DNA of 64,000 nt from Epiperipatus broadwayi (taxonomy: Eukaryota > Onychophora > Udeonychophora > Euonychophora > Peripatidae), in NCBI GenBank assembly GCA_028023455.1, contig JAQFVV010006200.1, positions 5,776,506 through 5,840,505 of the forward strand, read 5' to 3'. Below the pieces are notes generated by a model that was not told where the DNA came from, ran no database searches, and was given only the letters and a program-made list of their open reading frames with translations. Shown in pieces: positions 59,390 through 64,000 of this stretch. Within the stretch, counting starts at the first letter, position 1. Every line of letters starts with the position of its first letter. The position numbers were made by a program, and so were the translations under genes.

Positions 59390-60705
59390 AGATTTAACTT
59401 GTTCTCTTTCTATCTAGCATCAATAGAACAACCTAAATTATCTCATGTAATTTTTTATTTTTAAAAGTATATGATTATTAAATGGGTGGAACGATGGGAT
59501 GAATGTAATAATAGTATTTGTTCATTAACTGGACAAATTTATTGAAGATGTATGAAGAGCAACAATTTATTGAAAGAATGAAAATTAATTCTTAGCATTT
59601 TCAAATATTATCAGAATACTTTTTTGCTTTAAAAATGGATATTACCTATTTTTTTTCAATGATGAGATGTATACAATGCTATCAACAGCAAAATGTACAC
59701 AAAAATTATGTTGACCTGCTATAATACTATGAGCTTAATGGATTATTTACACATAGGATAGAAATTGGTTCAATTTCCATCACATTATCATGGATGAAAC
59801 TAGCATCTGTTTACTTGTAATATTTTATGAATCAAACACTTGTTGAAGAAAAGGATATTTACATTGCATTACCACGGATATAAACTAATGTTTGTACACT
59901 TATAATGTCACATAGATTGAATACCTGCTAAATGAAAGAATAATTTGGATATTTGGAAAATATTGGAATTAATAAAATGTGCTTCTAATCTAATAGTGTT
60001 TCATAACAACCCTACTTTTTCTACAATAATAAAATGTCAGATTGTGGTTTAAGAAATAGACATTAGAACTATGATACTATTTTGGAAATGCCATATCTGA
60101 GGATGAATTGTATAGGATATAAATAATAGTATAATTTAAATTAAATAGAGATTTAATTTACATGTTAAAGAATAAGAGTTACACTTTTTATAAATTCAAA
60201 TTTATATTTCTTAGCTTAGTAATTATTACTTTTAATTAAAAAAGTATATATCTTCTTATTCATTGATTATAAATTAATCTCAAGTATTCATTTTATATTA
60301 TTTTTTTAGAATAATGTGAATGAATAGATAGATTCATCTTCAGTATATTTTTATTTCCATTAACTATATATTTTTATATATGAAGAATAAAAATATCCTC
60401 AACTCGTTTCTATTTTGAAAAATGCAAATATATATAACATGTTTATGTTATATAAATAAGTATTTCAATCTTAGCACTTGATTGGTGAAGTTCGATATCC
60501 AATCACCTATTTAATTTAAAAGAATGATTATAGTTGATTAGCCACTGCATGCTGCTTGATGGCTCTGTTGCTACTCAAAAATCAATAGATATAATGTTAC
60601 CAGGCTAATTTACAATTTTGTTATTATTAATTCAAAAACAAATCAATATAACGCTTTCACCTGTTTGTTTTTTTAAATAGGGATTTACATTTATTTTTTT
60701 ACATT
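59390..60705. other. Intronic sequence, nothing recognised
   Basis: AT-rich. No feature could be supported. Confidence 0.4.
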
Positions 60706-60925
60706 TTTAAATTACCTTAGACATGTCAGCACATAGTGCTGGAATGTGCACAGAGGGGGAACACTGTTTTTGATGATCTAAAGAATCGTCCACAAGATGC
60801 ACTACTCTGATCCAACATTTTTTAATTACATTATACATGGCAGCATGTAGTGCTGGAATGTGCAGGGAGGGAGATCGATGGTTTTGATGATCCAAAAGAT
60901 CATCCAAAACATGTGCTACTCTGAT
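60706..60925. repeat. Tandem duplication, period about 114 bp
   Basis: TAGTGCTGGAATGTGCA and TTTTGATGATC occur in both units (about 60706-60812 and 60820-60925), and both end CTACTCTGATC. The overlapping ORF simply reads through both units. Confidence 0.85.
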
Positions 60926-61210
60926 CAAAGAAAAAAATATAAATATTAGAAACATTCCACAAAGACATTTTGAAAACTATTCTAAAAAAATTTACAAAAC
61001 AAAATTATTTAATAAAATGTATGAATTCCATTTTAAAATTACCGTCTGATCAAACAAAAACAAGCGCTACTCTGATCAAACAAAAAAATATATAAATATT
61101 AGAAACATTCTATGACAGCATTTTGAAAACTATTTTAAAAACATTTACGAAACAACATTATTTAATAAAATGTACAAATTCCATTTTAAAATTATCATCT
61201 GATCAAACCA
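60916..61210. repeat. Tandem duplication, period about 151 bp
   Basis: Both units start CTACTCTGATCAAA (60916 and 61067). They share ATAAATATTAGAAACATTC, ATTATTTAATAAAATGTA, ATTCCATTTTAAAATTA and TCTGATCAAAC. This unit follows directly on the 114-bp repeat, with CTACTCTGATC shared by both. Confidence 0.85.
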
Positions 61211-62445
61211 AGCTTATGCTTTGAAAAACAATGACAAACCACAGCCATTTTAGTAGTCTCATAGCTGTTCTTATGCAAAATACATTTTTTGCATGATTTC
61301 TGTATAATGCTGCTGGGATGTATACTTTTGCAATTTGTTTCACCTTAAAAAGATGTGTATGGAAGCATGGCAATGGGCTTACAATTATTACTATCTAAAA
61401 CTACATCAGGTCATATGAAAAATTATTACTTTACATGCACATGAAAAGAGTTAGGGCCACTTGAATTCTACACATACATCATACTGTAGCAATCTGTGAA
61501 GAGTGCGCTATTTGCATAGTACCGTGAAGCACAAAAGTGGGCCATAATATTTGTGTGCAATGCCATCTAGGCCTGCTTAGTGGTAATATGAACCAAACTA
61601 TTCTATAGGTTGTGTAAACAGAATATTTCTGTGCTTTTGCATGGAAACGGTGACATCAAGTGGCATGCAGTGGCTAATCGATGACTACCAAAAAAATTAA
61701 TGTCAATTGAGAACCTATTGCATAAGGCATAATCAGATCATATGTATACATTTTAAATGTTTATGGTATTTGTCATATATATATATTTTTATATAATTTT
61801 TATTTATTTGTTAATAAATTTTGAATTAATTTAATACAAATAAACTTGCTTGGTTCTCTTTCAATTTTACAATACAAATTTAGTGGTTAATTGTATTTGG
61901 ATGAGATGATATCTATTAATTGATTGTACCACATAATTCATTAGAATTAGTTACAAAAAGTTTAAAGTCCAATCACAAGATAGATAAGAAGATATAATTA
62001 CATATTTTCTTTGTACAGAGTTTAATGTTTATTATCTGACCAGGTATAGATTTTTATATAGCAATAAATTAATTGATATGACATTCTTAAATATTTAATA
62101 AGTAATTATAAGTTTATTGTAATTTTTAGTAATATTAAAATAAAAATTTCTTAACAATAGACAAATGTAAATTGTGTTGGAATCATTATGATAGAAATTA
62201 TATATGAATTGACTCGATGAGTGATAAAGCTACAAATATGATAATCAGTAAAGATAAGCAAAGATAATTGCAATTAAATGTTCACATATTTTATTTTAAA
62301 TCATTATTGATTAAAGTTAATATTATATTAAGTCAATATACAGTCATAAAGATCGTAATCTTATTCATTTATAGAACTGGTAATAATATATTTTATTCTA
62401 TTACAAGTTAGAACAATTTGCTTTAATTGTATTTAAGGTTCATTA
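61211..62445. other. Intronic sequence with a complex block at 61240-61690
   Basis: The 61240-61690 block has more even base composition and a short minus-strand open stretch (PAALYRNHAKNVFCIRTAMR) that looks like protein. I could not assign it. It may be decayed transposase or repeat sequence. The rest is AT-rich. Confidence 0.35.
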
Positions 62446-62645
62446 ACCCTTTCCCTCAACTCCTCCACTCTAAAATCACTCTACTCATTCTTTTCATCGA
62501 TAAATTCTATTATTAATTCTTTTTAATTCTCGATTGACATCTTCCGATTTATTTTAATAAAAATAAAAACATTTAAACCTAAACAAGAAACATTATTTGG
62601 ATTGGTTCTTAGCTGCTCTCACCGAAAAGACATTCTGATTCTAAG
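62446..62645 (-). mobile_element. piggyBac-like MITE fragment
   Basis: TTAACCCTTTCCCTC at the start, CTCTAAAATCACTCTA, ACATCTTCCGATTTATTTTA, TTGGATTGGTTCTTAGC and GACATTCTGATT match, in reverse complement, the right-hand part of the piggyBac-like element nested at 55.3-56.1 kb. The match ends where the low-complexity segment starts at about 62650. Confidence 0.7.
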
Positions 62646-62649
62646 AACC

Positions 62650-62812
62650 AAAAAAAAAAAAAATTTTAAAAAAAAAATTTTTAAAAAATTCTTCTTCTTC
62701 ACCAAACAAAAAAAAAAATTTTTTTTTTTAAATTTGTATTTTAATAAGGAATTTTTTAAAAAAGTTTTTTCTTTTTTGGGGAATAAAAGATTTGATTTTC
62801 CCCCAACAACCA
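62650..62812. other. Low-complexity segment, possible consensus failure
   Basis: Blocks of A and T runs (AAAAATTTTAAAAAA style) replace the expected interior of the piggyBac-like element. The same texture is seen at 7.7-8.0, 16.5-17.0 and 46.6-46.7 kb, each inside or next to a repeat. The ORFs on both strands here are artefacts of composition. Confidence 0.5.
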
Positions 62813-62814
62813 AG

Positions 62815-63156
62815 ATTATTTGTTGTGGATCAGGCTGCAGAAAGGAGTTTGCTATTAACTGAAAGGAGACCCTTTGATTCCTCTTGGAGGCCTTAAAGGA
62901 ACCGAGCAGGGCAAATTCCTAATGTCCACTCCATACATTCTTGTCATTGCAGCTGTTATTACTATGTTATTATTCATATAGTATACGAACATGGATGGGC
63001 TGCTCACCAACATGCATTAGCCAGCATGGTGAGTTTATTGGCTTTTCACCTCTGAGTTTAAGATCAAGAAACACCATGGTCTTTCTTCTCAGTGCCTGAT
63101 AAGGCAGAATGAATGTTTGTGTAAATGATAAATATTTTTAATACATATATACAATT
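62815..63156 (+). mobile_element. 5' region of an RTE-type LINE
   Basis: GGATCAGGCTGCAGAAAGG, CATGGATGGGCTGCTCACC and AAACACCATGGTCTTTCTTC belong to the non-coding leader. The decayed copy at 20.73-21.06 kb shares this stretch, which shows it is part of the element and not flank. Confidence 0.7.
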
Positions 63157-64000
63157 ATGACAGACAAAAATAAACCATGGCCCTTATTCCCAGGAGGTTG
63201 TAAAGTCACCAACCAAGGCAGCAGTTGGTGGCCGAAGGCGGAGGGTGCTAAGAATCCCCTGATTGCAGACTCAGGCTGCCATTTGATGACTTTTTATTTA
63301 GGTACTTACAACTGCAGATCACTTTCAAGTGAAGGAAGATTGCAAGAATTAGAAGAAGAACTGTCTTATATTAAATGGGACATTATTGGACTTTGTGAAG
63401 TTAGAAGAAAAGGTGAAGAAACAATTGATTTAAAAAGTAGACATATACTCTATTATAAAGGCACACATATTGGAAATACAAGTGGAGTAGGATTCATTAT
63501 AAATAAAAAGTGGAAGAACAATATTGTGGAGATTCATGGTGTATCGAACAGAGTTGCAAGATTAGTTATACAACTTAATAGCAGATACCAAATGCAGATA
63601 ATTCAGGTTTATGCCCCAACAAGTTCTAATAGTGATGAAGTAGTAGAAGATTTTTATATGGATGTACAAAAGGCTTTTGATCAGAGTAAACAACATTTTA
63701 AAATTGTTATGGGAGACTTTAATGCTAGAATTGGTAGACACATGAAAGATGAAATTGCTGTAGGTAATTTTGGTTATGGTAATAGAAATGAGAGAGGACA
63801 TAGACTTGTGGAGTTTGCAGAAAAAGAAAAACTTTATATTATGAATTCATTTTTTGAGAAAAATGTTAAAAGGAAATGGACATGGAAGCATCCAAATGAA
63901 GGTACAGCAGAATTGGATTATATTTTGACTAACAGGAAATACATATTTCAAGATTGTAATGTTCTTAATAAATTTAACACAGGAAGTGATCATCGATTAG
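63157..64000 (+). CDS. RTE-type LINE endonuclease domain, partial at window edge
   Basis: The frame is open for 281 codons from the first ATG after a TAA (63139) to the window end. A later in-frame ATG at 63286 is an alternative start. The N-terminal 43 residues are unassigned. Then come the apurinic-like endonuclease motifs: YNCRS (Asn), IIGLCEVRRKG (Glu), IIQVYAPT, VMGDFNARIG (Asp/Asn), RKWTWKHPN, ELDYILTNR and GSDHRL (the SDH active-site end). This nuclease nicks target DNA to prime reverse transcription. The wording matches RTE-type LINEs. The reverse transcriptase would follow beyond 64000. There are no stops or frameshifts, unlike every other LINE piece here, so this may be a young copy. 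It lies in the same orientation as the Rab exon. Confidence 0.85.
   Translation, partial: MTDKNKPWPLFPGGCKVTNQGSSWWPKAEGAKNPLIADSGCHLMTFYLGTYNCRSLSSEGRLQELEEELSYIKWDIIGLCEVRRKGEETIDLKSRHILYYKGTHIGNTSGVGFIINKKWKNNIVEIHGVSNRVARLVIQLNSRYQMQIIQVYAPTSSNSDEVVEDFYMDVQKAFDQSKQHFKIVMGDFNARIGRHMKDEIAVGNFGYGNRNERGHRLVEFAEKEKLYIMNSFFEKNVKRKWTWKHPNEGTAELDYILTNRKYIFQDCNVLNKFNTGSDHRL

Larger units (their letters stand above)
30508..64000 (+). other. Downstream intron of the Rab26/37-like gene (inferred)
   Basis: No WDTAGQE or later Rab exon was recognised after the donor at 30508, so the next intron appears longer than 33 kb. The repeats inside are listed separately. The extent is inferred. Confidence 0.5.

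Noticed and set aside
62602-62862. Overlapping Lys/Phe-rich ORFs on both strands
   Set aside because: Pure consequence of A and T runs in a degenerate stretch of a piggyBac-like remnant.
1-64000. CRISPR arrays, operons, bacterial promoters or phage modules
   Set aside because: No regularly spaced repeats and no dense coding. Splice sites, SINEs and LINEs show a eukaryotic chromosome.

Overview
The window is eukaryotic, almost certainly from an invertebrate animal with large introns and a repeat-rich, strongly AT-rich genome. The evidence is a short exon with good animal-type splice sites, non-LTR retrotransposons, cut-and-paste DNA transposon derivatives (hAT, pogo/Tigger-like, piggyBac-like), tRNA-derived SINEs, and no dense long ORFs. 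I could not place the phylum. The repeat set would fit a chelicerate, mollusc or similar lineage, but that is a guess.

Only one exon of a cellular gene is recognised. It is a 42-nt in-frame exon at 30466-30507 (+) encoding NKTVTVDGTKVKLQ, which best matches the segment of Rab26/Rab37-type small GTPases just before the WDTAGQE switch II motif. No neighbouring Rab exon was found, so the rest of the window is probably two introns of at least about 30 and 33 kb. Nearly everything else is transposable-element sequence inside them.

The most notable content is two repeat families that carry a type I hammerhead ribozyme (HHR) in the centre of a foldback element. Family A has ribozyme-bearing copies near 0.4, 1.8, 4.7, 8.4 and 13.1 kb. 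A half-ribozyme copy lies at 19.5 kb, and deleted copies lie at 3.2, 11.1 and 27.5 kb. Its right end resembles a tRNA T-arm, and the left arm is an inverted copy of that end. Family C, at 53.7-54.1 and 59.0-59.4 kb with a fragment at 28.2 kb, carries a different hammerhead. Its two copies differ by a compensatory base-pair change in stem I. A third foldback at 26.3-26.5 kb has a hammerhead-like core in its loop. The elements recall hammerhead SINEs and retrozymes, but here the ribozyme sits between long inverted arms.

Layout. 0-10 kb: family A copies, tRNA SINEs and a possible hAT remnant. 11.9-17.1 kb: a Tigger-like MITE, a piggyBac-like MITE, a palindromic foldback and a hAT MITE with an 8-bp target duplication. 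20.0-21.7 kb: decayed RTE-type LINE fragments in opposite orientations. 26-30 kb: foldbacks and reverse-transcriptase fragments. 30.5 kb: the Rab exon. 31.5-37.7 kb: two minus-strand copies of a second LINE family plus an RTE relic. 41-42.9 kb: a SINE with a perfect 15-bp target duplication and a large foldback. 46-49 kb: a repeat with suspicious consensus quality and LINE C-terminal relics. 53.7-59.4 kb: family C, and a Tigger-like element carrying a nested piggyBac-like MITE. 60.7-61.2 kb: tandem duplications. 62.4-62.8 kb: a piggyBac remnant fading into low-complexity sequence. 62.8-64.0 kb: the 5' part of an RTE-type LINE whose endonuclease frame is open to the window edge.

All repeat family calls come from motifs and end structures read by eye. 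No database search or folding program was run.
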